Notes: generated by a model from the sequence alone, not told the origin. DNA of 5,103 bases from an uncultured Cellvibrionales bacterium (GCA_937897785.1 CALCNB010000073.1:1-5103); one strand, 5' to 3'; counted from the first letter of the stretch, positions 1 to 5,103 are shown. Translations and numbers: made by a program.

Positions 1-202
1 CTTTATTTGTAAACGTTACCGCCAAAATTTGATTTGGATTGGCTCTTCTCATATTGAGTAAGTGAACAACGCGCGCTGTGAGAGCCTTTGTTTTTCCAGT
101 ACCCGCCCCAGCCAACATCAAAACAGGCCCATCTAAAGCCTCAACAGCTTTTTTTTGTTCTTCATTCAAACTATCTAAGTAAGGGAATGCTCGAGCTTTC
201 AT
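1..202 (-). CDS. uvrD: UvrD/PcrA-type superfamily 1 DNA helicase, N-terminal fragment (runs off left edge)
   Basis: Reading the minus strand from ATG at 202-200 gives 67 residues that continue past base 1. The fragment has the Q-motif region (LNEEQKKAV, residues 12-20), a Walker A motif (AGAGTGKT, residues 31-38) and motif Ia (AVTFTNK, residues 61-67), in the order and spacing of UvrD, Rep and PcrA. These enzymes are ATP-driven 3'-5' helicases; UvrD acts in nucleotide excision and mismatch repair, and full proteins are about 650-750 residues, so about 10% is present. The start fits the family: E. coli UvrD also has about eight residues before its LDSLN. No good Shine-Dalgarno lies upstream of 202, and the frame stays open to about 277 without another ATG. 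The GTGKTKALTARVVHLL and QILAVTFTNK style is what I know from alphaproteobacterial UvrD (gammaproteobacteria usually have GSGKTRVLVHRIAWL). The UvrD versus Rep/PcrA assignment is less certain than the family. Confidence 0.88.
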   Translation of the reverse strand, partial: MKARAFPYLDSLNEEQKKAVEALDGPVLMLAGAGTGKTKALTARVVHLLNMRRANPNQILAVTFTNK

Positions 203-203
203 A

Positions 204-317
204 GCTTGGCTGCTTAGCGTCTCTGATTTAATTGATTTTGTGGTGGCCAGAATCCTTGACCACTTGGCTATAGAACATCAACTGATGCAGCGTTGGGGTG
301 CCGATAAAAATGTCTAA
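204..317 (+). other. Unassigned open frame, possible 3' tail of a broken or truncated gene
   Basis: A plus-strand frame, open from 183 and ending at TAA 315-317, reads plausibly as protein (ending DHLAIEHQLMQRWGADKNV). It has no ATG before 285, and the possible GTG starts at 240 and 243 lack a Shine-Dalgarno. I do not recognise the sequence. It could be the C-terminal remnant of a gene whose 5' part was lost where the helicase fragment now begins, or simply a chance open frame. Its left part overlaps the helicase start on the other strand, so only the portion past the helicase start is listed. The remaining gap, 318-376, shows no convincing promoter or terminator. Confidence 0.2.
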
Positions 318-376
318 CGACAGTTGGCGCTACAGGCATAAGCTTATTTTTGTGCTGGATAGTATTGAGTAATATC

Positions 377-381
377 AGGAG
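377..381 (+). promoter_or_regulatory. Ribosome binding site that decides a TTG start
   Basis: AGGAG lies six bases before TTG 388-390, an ideal Shine-Dalgarno and spacing. The first in-frame ATG, at 427, has no comparable site upstream and would remove the N-terminal 13 residues, so the TTG start is preferred. Confidence 0.75.
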
Positions 382-387
382 TTAGTT

Positions 388-2910
388 TTGTCTGAATCGA
401 TAAATTCAATAACAGCGACCCGGTTTATGCGCTTTTATCAAGCCATCGTATTAGCTCGACCTAAAGTGACAGTAGTCTTTCTGATTTTATTGAGTCTTGT
501 TGCAGCCTTTTTTGCTCAAAATTATAAGGTTGATGCCTCGGCTGATGCCTTAGTACTTGAGGGCGATGAGGATCTCGCTTTCTTTCGAGAGATCGGTAAG
601 CGTTATGCTGCCGAAGATTTCTTTGTCATTGCTTATCAACCGCAACAAGGCTTGTTAAGCCAGCAGTCGCTATCAGCATTAGCCGCATTGGTTGACGACC
701 TTGGCAGTGTTAACGGTGTGTCATCGGTAATGTCTGTATTAGATGTGCCATTGTTATATTCACCTAAATTAACGATGAGTGATTTAGGTTCGCCATTGAA
801 AACCTTGCGCAATGATACGGTCGATAAAGTGTTAGCTGAAAAAGAGCTGTTAGACAGTCCTATTTATTCCCAGCTGTTGACTAGCAAAGATATGGATACA
901 ACGGCGATTCAGGTGAATCTAACGCGTGATGTCACCTATGTTGAACTAATGGATCGACGCGATAGTTTACGTCAGCAACAACAACTGATGCCATTAAGTG
1001 TTGACCAACAAGCAAAACTGCTTGACGCCGAAGCCGAGTTTAAAGCATATGCAACCGCAGCGGCCGTTCGACAGCAGCGACAAGTGACGGAAGTGCGTGC
1101 AATACTTGATTTGCATCGCCCGCAGGCGAAAGCTATCTATCTTGGTGGTTTGCCAATGATAGCCAACGATATGGTTTCATTTGTTAAAAGTGATTTGCAG
1201 ACTTTTGGTATAGGTATTATCGCTTTTATTGTTTTGTTGCTAACCGTTATTTTCCAATCCTTTCGTTGGGTGATATTGCCGTTACTCAGTTGTATCTTAA
1301 CGAATATATTTATGCTGGGTTTGTTAGGCTTTCTCGATTGGCGAATGACCGTGATTTCTTCTAATTTTATTGCCTTGTTGTTAATTATTACTCTAGCGAT
1401 TGGCGTGCATTTGGTGGTTCGTTACCGTGAACTGCAAATGCTTGATGAGAAGGCAAGTCAGCAGCAACTGACAATTGCAACAGTCAGCCAAATGTTACGT
1501 CCTTGCCTTTATACAGCATTAACTACTATTGTAGCGTTTATGTCGTTGGTCATTAGCGGTATTCGTCCAGTGATGGATTTTGGTTGGATGATGACAGTAG
1601 GTGTCGTGGTGGCCTTAATGACTACCTTTATTGTGGTGCCGCTCGGTATGAGTTTAGGCCCAGCGCCGGTGGTTGATGAAAAATCTAGAGCGGATGAAAC
1701 TTCCATACTGACCTTATCATTTGCACGTTTTGCGGAGCATCATGGTCAGGTTATTTTATGGTTTTCTGCCACCCTATTTGCGGTTGCGCTATTCGGTCTT
1801 TCGCAACTCAAGGTAGAAAATCGATTTATTGATTATTTTGATGAGTCGACAGAGATTTATCAAGGGATGGAGTTAATTGATAGCGATCTGGGCGGTACAA
1901 TACCATTAGAGCTGATATTATTTGCACCAACAGTGAGTGCCGATGAAAGTGTCAATAATAGCGAAGACGAATTTGACGACTTTGATGATTTCGATGAGTC
2001 AGATTCTTCCCCTAATCAGAATTATTGGTTTACTTCAGCCGGCTTAAATAAAATTGAAGCCATTCATAACCATCTTGATCAATTAACTGAAACCGGTAAG
2101 GTATTGTCGTTGGCAACAGTCTATCGTGTTGCAAGAGATCTGCTTGGTGCAAATCTAAATGATATTGAGCTGGCATTAGCGTATAGATCTTTACCAGCAG
2201 CCATTAAAGATGTGGTGGTGTCGCCCTATTTACATGAGGCGTCTAATGAGGCACGTATCACGATTCGTGTGAAAGAGACCAGTCGATCGCTTAATCGAGC
2301 AGAGTTGTTAACAGGTATCGATCATTTTATGAGTCAGTCAGGCTACAGTAGAGATGACTATCGTTTAACCGGCATGTTAGTGCTTTATAACAATATGCTG
2401 CAAAGCTTATTTACTTCTCAGATTCTTACCTTAGGTTTAGTTTTTATCGCCATAACAGCCATGTTAATCGTGTTATTTCAGTCGTTAAGCTTGGCTTTAA
2501 TCGGTATTACGCCTAACCTAATGGCGGCGTTATTTGTGCTAGGTGGTATGGGTATAGCCGGCATACCTTTAGATATGATGACCATTACTATTGCGGCTAT
2601 TAGTATTGGTATTGGGGTAGATAATACCATTCATTATATACACCGCTATAAGCGGGAATTTGCTATAGACCAAGACTATATCTCGAGCATGCATCGCTCT
2701 CATGCCAGTATTGGTCGAGCAATGTATTACACTTCGATTACGATTATTTTTGGTTTTTCTATTTTAGCCTTGTCGAACTTTAAGCCGAGTATTTATTTTG
2801 GTTTATTAACGGGCTTAGCGATGCTATCAGCATTACTGGGTTCATTATTATTGTTACCCCGTTTACTTGTATTGTTTCAGCCAATCGGTAAAACAAGTCC
2901 ACGCTTGTAG
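388..2910 (+). CDS. RND superfamily exporter, MMPL/COG1033 type (840 residues)
   Basis: An inner-membrane proton-driven exporter-like protein with the duplicated layout of the RND/MMPL family. TM1 is about residues 27-45, followed by a periplasmic domain (46-270) with the family-typical LGGLPMIANDM at 252-262. TM2-6 lie at about 272-425 and TM7 at about 455-472. A second periplasmic domain follows (473-670), then TM8-12 at about 676-829. TM4 carries LAIGVHLVVRYRE (336-348) and TM10 carries SIGIGVDNTIHYIHRYKRE (739-757); Asp745 in TM10 is the likely proton-relay residue, while TM4 has His341 in the corresponding place. The length fits COG1033 exporters and is shorter than the ~1,000-1,050 residues of AcrB-type pumps. 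No membrane-fusion or outer-membrane partner gene is adjacent, so drug efflux is not indicated; relatives move lipids, hopanoids or other hydrophobic envelope compounds, but the substrate here is unknown. An acidic Asp/Glu-Phe repeat sits at 526-541. Translation starts at TTG. The next gene begins 10 bases after the stop, so they are probably co-transcribed. Confidence 0.9.
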   Translation: MSESINSITATRFMRFYQAIVLARPKVTVVFLILLSLVAAFFAQNYKVDASADALVLEGDEDLAFFREIGKRYAAEDFFVIAYQPQQGLLSQQSLSALAALVDDLGSVNGVSSVMSVLDVPLLYSPKLTMSDLGSPLKTLRNDTVDKVLAEKELLDSPIYSQLLTSKDMDTTAIQVNLTRDVTYVELMDRRDSLRQQQQLMPLSVDQQAKLLDAEAEFKAYATAAAVRQQRQVTEVRAILDLHRPQAKAIYLGGLPMIANDMVSFVKSDLQTFGIGIIAFIVLLLTVIFQSFRWVILPLLSCILTNIFMLGLLGFLDWRMTVISSNFIALLLIITLAIGVHLVVRYRELQMLDEKASQQQLTIATVSQMLRPCLYTALTTIVAFMSLVISGIRPVMDFGWMMTVGVVVALMTTFIVVPLGMSLGPAPVVDEKSRADETSILTLSFARFAEHHGQVILWFSATLFAVALFGLSQLKVENRFIDYFDESTEIYQGMELIDSDLGGTIPLELILFAPTVSADESVNNSEDEFDDFDDFDESDSSPNQNYWFTSAGLNKIEAIHNHLDQLTETGKVLSLATVYRVARDLLGANLNDIELALAYRSLPAAIKDVVVSPYLHEASNEARITIRVKETSRSLNRAELLTGIDHFMSQSGYSRDDYRLTGMLVLYNNMLQSLFTSQILTLGLVFIAITAMLIVLFQSLSLALIGITPNLMAALFVLGGMGIAGIPLDMMTITIAAISIGIGVDNTIHYIHRYKREFAIDQDYISSMHRSHASIGRAMYYTSITIIFGFSILALSNFKPSIYFGLLTGLAMLSALLGSLLLLPRLLVLFQPIGKTSPRL

Positions 2911-2920
2911 GTCAAATTAT

Positions 2921-3181
2921 ATGGTGCAGGAATGTATTGAGGGTTGTGGTGCTTGTTGTATTGCGCCAGCGATCAGTTCGCCAATTCCTGGTATGCCTGA
3001 GGGTAAACCTGCAGGCACTAGATGCGTGCAGTTAGATGAAGCCAATGCGTGCCGGTTGTTTGGTTTACCATCGAGACCGTCTGTCTGTGAGAGCTTTAAA
3101 CCTCAATCTGAAATGTGCGCTAATGGACCAGTGCAGGCGTTACGCTGGCTCACTGATTTAGAGCGGTACACATTACCGTAA
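2921..3181 (+). CDS. yeiW: YeiW/UPF0153-type CxxxCxxCC metal-binding cysteine-cluster protein (86 residues)
   Basis: A small cytosolic protein of the YkgJ/UPF0153 family (zinc- or iron-chelating domain). Residues 5-13 are CIEGCGACC, giving the signature Cys5, Cys9, Cys12 and Cys13, with further cysteines at 35, 44, 56 and 66, eight in total. The blocks ISSPIPGMPEGKPAG (18-32), QLDE (37-40), RPSVC (52-56) and a C-terminal WLTDLE (76-81) closely match E. coli YeiW as I remember it, and the length (86) fits its ~84. The cysteines probably bind Zn or an Fe-S/iron centre; the biological role is unknown even in E. coli. I chose ATG 2921 rather than ATG 2867: it restores the family N-terminus, avoids a 44-base overlap with the exporter gene, and has AGG at 2909-2911 nine bases upstream. 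The upstream extension has no family-like sequence. It lies between the exporter and a Lon-domain gene, probably in one transcript. Confidence 0.88.
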   Translation: MVQECIEGCGACCIAPAISSPIPGMPEGKPAGTRCVQLDEANACRLFGLPSRPSVCESFKPQSEMCANGPVQALRWLTDLERYTLP

Positions 3182-3231
3182 GTTGCTTGGCTAGCTATCT
3201 GTTTTTTATTAGAGGATAAAGAGAAACTTTT

Positions 3232-3837
3232 GTGTTAAATGATTATCCGCTGTTTCCATTGCCATTAGTGGCCTTTCCAGGTTGCCGGCTACCACTGCAG
3301 ATCTTCGAGCCGCGTTACCTCGACTTAGTTAAATTGAGCCTGTCGACTAACTGTTCTTTTGGTATAGTGACTTTATCCTCACGTCAGCCGCAAAATGATT
3401 CACCCGTATTCGAGCCTATTGGTACGGCGGTAAAAATTGTTGATTTTAATGAGCAGCCTAATGGCTTACTGGGCATTGTTTGCGAAGGTGCCCATAAAAT
3501 TTATGTACGCAACGCATCCTTAGCAGATAATCATTTAATTTGTGCCGATGTTGAGGAAGTGGTCGATGAGCCGGTTTTGCCAGTTCCACCAGAATTTGAA
3601 GATTTAGTATACGTGTTAGATTCCTTATTTAAGCACCCCTATGTAGAAACTTTAGGCTATCCAAGTCGGCCCATTGATGATTGGTTTTTAGATGCGGCTA
3701 ATCTTGGCTTTTATTTGTCCTATTTATTGCCCTTTTCCACTGAGATTCGCTATCGATTATTATCGCTGGAACTTCCTTTTGAGCGATTAATGCTCATTCA
3801 ATCCCTGCTTGACGATATGGATCCTCAGGACAGTTAG
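3232..3837 (+). CDS. Stand-alone Lon N-terminal (substrate-binding) domain protein, COG2802 type (201 residues)
   Basis: The protein is a free-standing version of the PUA-like N-terminal domain of Lon protease. The hallmark PLFPLPLVAFPG is at residues 6-17, followed by LPLQIFEPRYLDLV (20-33), FGIVTL (43-48) and a beta-rich GTAVKIVDF/GLLGIVCEGAHKIYV stretch (64-92). The C-terminal helical half (about 115-200) includes LSYLLPFSTEIRYRLL, where full Lon helps form its hexamer. The AAA+ ATPase and Ser-Lys protease domains are absent (201 residues against roughly 780), so it cannot be a protease. Relatives are common in proteobacteria; a substrate- or RNA-binding accessory role is proposed but not established. 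It starts at GTG 3232, with a weak AAGAGA site at 3219-3224 about seven bases upstream and a stronger AGAGGA at 3211-3216 rather far away. The 50-base gap after the YeiW-like gene contains no clear terminator, so it is likely the third gene of the operon. Confidence 0.9.
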   Translation: MLNDYPLFPLPLVAFPGCRLPLQIFEPRYLDLVKLSLSTNCSFGIVTLSSRQPQNDSPVFEPIGTAVKIVDFNEQPNGLLGIVCEGAHKIYVRNASLADNHLICADVEEVVDEPVLPVPPEFEDLVYVLDSLFKHPYVETLGYPSRPIDDWFLDAANLGFYLSYLLPFSTEIRYRLLSLELPFERLMLIQSLLDDMDPQDS

Positions 3838-3888
3838 AGGTGTACATTAATTAATCGGCTGTTGCTGTGGTCGGCATTTATCAAAATC

Positions 3889-3917
3889 TTGACTACACTA
3901 TTATGATAATGATTTTA
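3889..3917 (+). promoter_or_regulatory. Possible sigma70-type promoter for the exonuclease gene
   Basis: TTGACT (3889-3894) matches the -35 consensus at five of six positions. With a 17-base spacer the -10 would be ATTTTA (3912-3917), a weak match. It sits in the only sizeable gap before the exonuclease gene, 35 bases before its ATG, which fits a short leader. No terminator was seen after the Lon-domain gene, so read-through from the upstream operon is also possible. Confidence 0.35.
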
Positions 3918-3923
3918 ATGAAT
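3905..3923 (+). promoter_or_regulatory. Fur-box-like sequence overlapping the candidate promoter
   Basis: GATAATGATTTTAATGAAT agrees with the 19-base Fur consensus (GATAATGATAATCATTATC) at 13 positions, including all of the first nine. The second half matches poorly and the area is AT-rich, so chance is a serious alternative. It overlaps the spacer and -10 of the candidate promoter, where a repressor would act. Nothing else ties the exonuclease to iron. Confidence 0.2.
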
Positions 3924-3951
3924 ATTTGAATGTTAGGAAGTCGTAGCTGGT

Positions 3952-4440
3952 ATGTATAATTTTATTGATGTTGAGGCTTCTGGTTTTGGCGCTGGGAGCT
4001 ACCCTATTGAAGTAGGGTTGGCGATGACCAGTGGGCAGATGCATTGCACGCTGATTCGCCCTGAAGATGATTGGCTGCACTGGAATGAGGAGGCGGAGTC
4101 ACTGCATGGCATTACCCGCGATATTTTGCTGGTTAATGGTAAGTCACCGTTAAAGGTTGCCATGTTACTCAACGAATGGCTGGACGGTGAGACGGTATAT
4201 ACCGATGCCTGGGGTAATGATTCCTGTTGGTTAGCTTTGCTTTATGAAACGGCCAATATTCAACAGCGGTTTACAATTGATTCAGTGGCTTCCCTCATCA
4301 GTCAGGAGCAAATGTCGCAATGGCATCCGACTAAAAATCAAGTGACCCAAGAAATGGACCTTAAGCGGCATCGCGCCAGTAGCGATGCTCTAATTTTACA
4401 AACTACCTTTGAGCGACTTCAATGTGAAGTGGCTGTCTAA
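3952..4440 (+). CDS. Small stand-alone DEDDh 3'-5' exonuclease (DnaQ-like fold, 162 residues)
   Basis: A compact exonuclease of the DEDDh (DnaQ/RNase T-like) superfamily, whose members remove nucleotides from 3' ends using two metal ions. Exo I is FIDVEASG (residues 4-11) with metal ligands Asp6 and Glu8. Exo II is in YTDAWGNDSCWL (83-94), with Asp90 the likely ligand (Asp85 is the alternative). Exo III is HRASSD (140-145), the His-x4-Asp pair with His140 and Asp145. LHGIT (52-56) and PIEVGLA (18-24) are typical supporting blocks. All catalytic residues are present, so it should be active. It is one domain only, shorter than DnaQ (~240 residues), with no polymerase, BRCT or GIY-YIG partner; DNA versus RNA substrate cannot be told. 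ATG 3952 is the only reasonable start because TAG at 3934-3936 closes the frame upstream; AGGAAG (3935-3940) is a slightly distant Shine-Dalgarno (11 bases). Separated by about 110 and 285 bases from its neighbours, it is probably a single-gene unit. Confidence 0.87.
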   Translation: MYNFIDVEASGFGAGSYPIEVGLAMTSGQMHCTLIRPEDDWLHWNEEAESLHGITRDILLVNGKSPLKVAMLLNEWLDGETVYTDAWGNDSCWLALLYETANIQQRFTIDSVASLISQEQMSQWHPTKNQVTQEMDLKRHRASSDALILQTTFERLQCEVAV

Positions 4441-4523
4441 TATTCGCTCTATCCGCTTTTTGCAAAGATATGTAAATGTCTGCTCTTAACATGGCTATTT
4501 TTTAATACTTCCTATACTTTAGC

Positions 4524-4642
4524 GTCTTTAATGCGCGACTTCTTTCAATGGATTAATACCAATCGTTGAAAAAATTCAGTAATTTCAATGACAAACAGAA
4601 TATCTCAACTAAGCTAAAGAGGGATTGTGTCTTTGAATGCGC
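4524..4642 (+). repeat. Degenerate direct repeats (TCTTT-x-AATG type)
   Basis: GTCTTTAATGCGC (4524-4536) recurs as GTCTTTGAATGCGC (4629-4642) with a single inserted G. Shorter relatives TTTCAATG lie at 4543-4550 and 4583-4590, exactly 40 bases apart. Iterated sites in a leader or promoter region can bind a regulator, but the motif is AT-rich and short, so chance similarity is possible. Confidence 0.35.
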
Positions 4643-4664
4643 AGTTTCATAGGTCGCCAGAATA

Positions 4665-4676
4665 GGCGGCAGGATA
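4665..4676 (+). promoter_or_regulatory. ops-like (RfaH recruitment) element
   Basis: GGCGGCAGGATA resembles the ops element (GGCGGTAGnnTG) at eight of ten defined positions; the mismatches are C for the conserved T at position 6 and A for the final G. Ops pauses RNA polymerase and recruits the antiterminator RfaH in leaders of long capsule, LPS and conjugation operons. This copy is on the coding strand, 49 bases before the start of a polysaccharide export gene, exactly the expected context. The position-6 T matters for RfaH recruitment, so the call is tentative. Confidence 0.3.
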
Positions 4677-4715
4677 GTATCGATATTCAATTTTCGATCA
4701 TAAAACAGGGTTTAC

Positions 4716-4719
4716 GAGG
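4716..4719 (+). promoter_or_regulatory. Ribosome binding site of the polysaccharide export gene
   Basis: GAGG lies six bases before ATG 4726. It is the main support for that start, because the resulting protein has an unusually long, acidic stretch ahead of its hydrophobic signal segment. Confidence 0.65.
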
Positions 4720-4725
4720 TCTCCC

Positions 4726-5103
4726 ATGGCTAGACAATATTTTCAAGCACAATACGAGGCTGATCAGGCCGACAGTTTGCCCGGCCTGATCAGCTCCATA
4801 TTATTGATTATATTGATATTTATATCTTTTAACGCCTACGCTGATAAAAGTGTATCAATCCAAGAAGAAACTGCAATTTTGTCTCAAGAAGCGAAGCCTA
4901 ACTACCAGATTAATGCCGGTGATGTGCTGTCTATTAGTGTTTGGAATGACCCATCTTTTAATGCTGAGCAGTTATTAGTCAGACCTGACGGGTTTATTAG
5001 CGCGCCTGCGGTGGGTGAAATAAAAGCCGGCGGTCAAACCATTGACCAATTGCAAAAAGATCTAGCTGAAAGTTTATCGCGGTATCTAAAAGACGAACCT
5101 ACG
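4726..5103 (+). CDS. Wza/EpsA-type polysaccharide export protein, N-terminal fragment (runs off right edge)
   Basis: The frame stays open for 126 codons to the window end. After a hydrophobic segment (residues 25-35, SPase I-like site after AYA at 37-39) comes the polysaccharide export domain. Its start is YQINAGDVLSISVWNDP (60-76), followed by LVRPDGFISAPAVGEIKAGG (84-103) and LQKDLAESLSRYLKDEPT (109-126). This is the periplasmic ring domain of the outer-membrane channel through which capsule or exopolysaccharide leaves the cell; the style resembles EpsA proteins of the XrtA/EpsH exopolysaccharide type, but the fragment cannot settle this. Full relatives are roughly 200-380 residues. Classical Wza is a lipoprotein; here no cysteine lies near the cleavage site. 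The 24 residues before the hydrophobic core contain one basic and three acidic residues, odd for a signal peptide. A perfect inverted repeat fills codons 12-23. The gene follows a long leader and probably heads a polysaccharide operon beyond the window. Confidence 0.88.
   Translation, partial: MARQYFQAQYEADQADSLPGLISSILLIILIFISFNAYADKSVSIQEETAILSQEAKPNYQINAGDVLSISVWNDPSFNAEQLLVRPDGFISAPAVGEIKAGGQTIDQLQKDLAESLSRYLKDEPT
4759..4794 (+). repeat. Perfect 13-bp inverted repeat inside the start of the polysaccharide export gene
   Basis: GCTGATCAGGCCG (4759-4771) and CGGCCTGATCAGC (4782-4794) are exact reverse complements separated by 10 bases (ACAGTTTGCC). Nine of 13 pairs are G-C, so the RNA would fold into a very stable hairpin beginning 33 bases after the start codon. 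It occupies codons 12-23 exactly and in frame. It is not followed by a run of T, so it is not a standard terminator. Each arm contains TGATCA. Confidence 0.85.

Larger units (their letters stand above)
4441..4725 (+). other. Long untranslated leader before the polysaccharide export gene
   Basis: This 285-base stretch has no convincing gene. TATACT at 4513-4518 is a fair -10 element but has no good -35 at normal spacing (TTAACA at 4486-4491 is 21 bases away), which would suit an activator-dependent promoter. No rho-independent terminator is visible after the exonuclease gene. The stretch also holds degenerate direct repeats, a small hairpin (4653-4658 pairing with 4665-4670, loop AGAATA) and an ops-like sequence. 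If transcription starts near 4525, the leader RNA would be about 200 bases, unusually long and compatible with control after initiation. Confidence 0.4.

Noticed and set aside
1509..1706. 65-codon open frame on the minus strand
   Set aside because: It lies wholly inside the RND exporter gene, has low-complexity Thr/Ile-rich sequence, and no family features or Shine-Dalgarno.
2867..2920. N-terminal extension of the YeiW-like gene from ATG 2867
   Set aside because: It would overlap the exporter gene by 44 bases, and the extra 18 residues do not fit the family, whereas ATG 2921 gives the expected N-terminus and length.
3838..3888. Palindromes TGTACA and ATTAATTAAT after the Lon-domain gene as a terminator
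   Set aside because: Short AT-rich palindromes without a GC-rich stem or T tail; common by chance in such sequence.
4416..4430. Small hairpin ACTTCA-ATG-TGAAGT at the end of the exonuclease gene as a terminator
   Set aside because: Only six pairs, inside the coding sequence, and not followed by a T tract.
4531..4569. 12-codon frame MRDFFQWINTNR as a leader peptide
   Set aside because: No Shine-Dalgarno, and no run of regulatory codons or attenuator hairpin follows it.
4627..4665. 12-codon GTG frame with a purine-rich AGAGGG upstream, as a leader peptide
   Set aside because: The purine run is only three bases from the GTG, too close for normal initiation, and the short peptide has no recognisable feature.
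1..5103. CRISPR array, tRNA/rRNA genes, insertion sequence or defence system
   Set aside because: No regularly spaced long repeats, tRNA-like clover leaf, transposase motif or terminal repeats were seen; all substantial open frames belong to envelope, repair or housekeeping-type families.

Overview
The window looks like chromosomal DNA from a free-living, probably marine gammaproteobacterium of moderate GC. This rests on the recognisable families (a YeiW-type cysteine-cluster protein closely resembling the enterobacterial one, a stand-alone Lon N-terminal protein, a large MMPL/RND exporter) and on codon choice; no marker gene fixes the taxon. The first ~200 bases disagree with this: the helicase fragment there reads like an alphaproteobacterial UvrD, so the left edge may be horizontally acquired or a chimeric assembly join.

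Layout, left to right. (1) 1-202, minus strand: the N-terminal 67 residues of a UvrD/PcrA-type helicase, running off the left edge. (2) 203-387: a gap between divergent genes, holding an anonymous open frame that could be the tail of a broken gene. (3) 388-3837, plus strand: three closely spaced genes forming a likely operon: an 840-residue RND/MMPL exporter (TTG start), an 86-residue YeiW/UPF0153 metal-binding cysteine-cluster protein 10 bases downstream, and a 201-residue Lon substrate-binding-domain protein (GTG start) 50 bases further on. (4) 3838-3951: a gap with a weak sigma70-like promoter and a Fur-box-like sequence. (5) 3952-4440: a small stand-alone DEDDh 3'-5' exonuclease. (6) 4441-4725: a 285-base untranslated leader with degenerate direct repeats and an ops-like (RfaH recruitment) element. 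(7) 4726-5103: the N-terminal 126 residues of a Wza/EpsA-type outer-membrane polysaccharide export protein, running off the right edge. It probably opens an exopolysaccharide operon.

The genes do not form one obvious pathway. The three-gene block pairs envelope export with two small housekeeping-like proteins, while the right edge starts a separate exopolysaccharide locus. The most notable non-coding signals are at that locus: an ops-like element 49 bases before the start codon and a perfect 13-bp inverted repeat occupying exactly codons 12-23. Together they suggest, without proving, post-initiation control of the polysaccharide genes. I found no clear new defence or mobile system, tRNA, rRNA, CRISPR array or insertion sequence.
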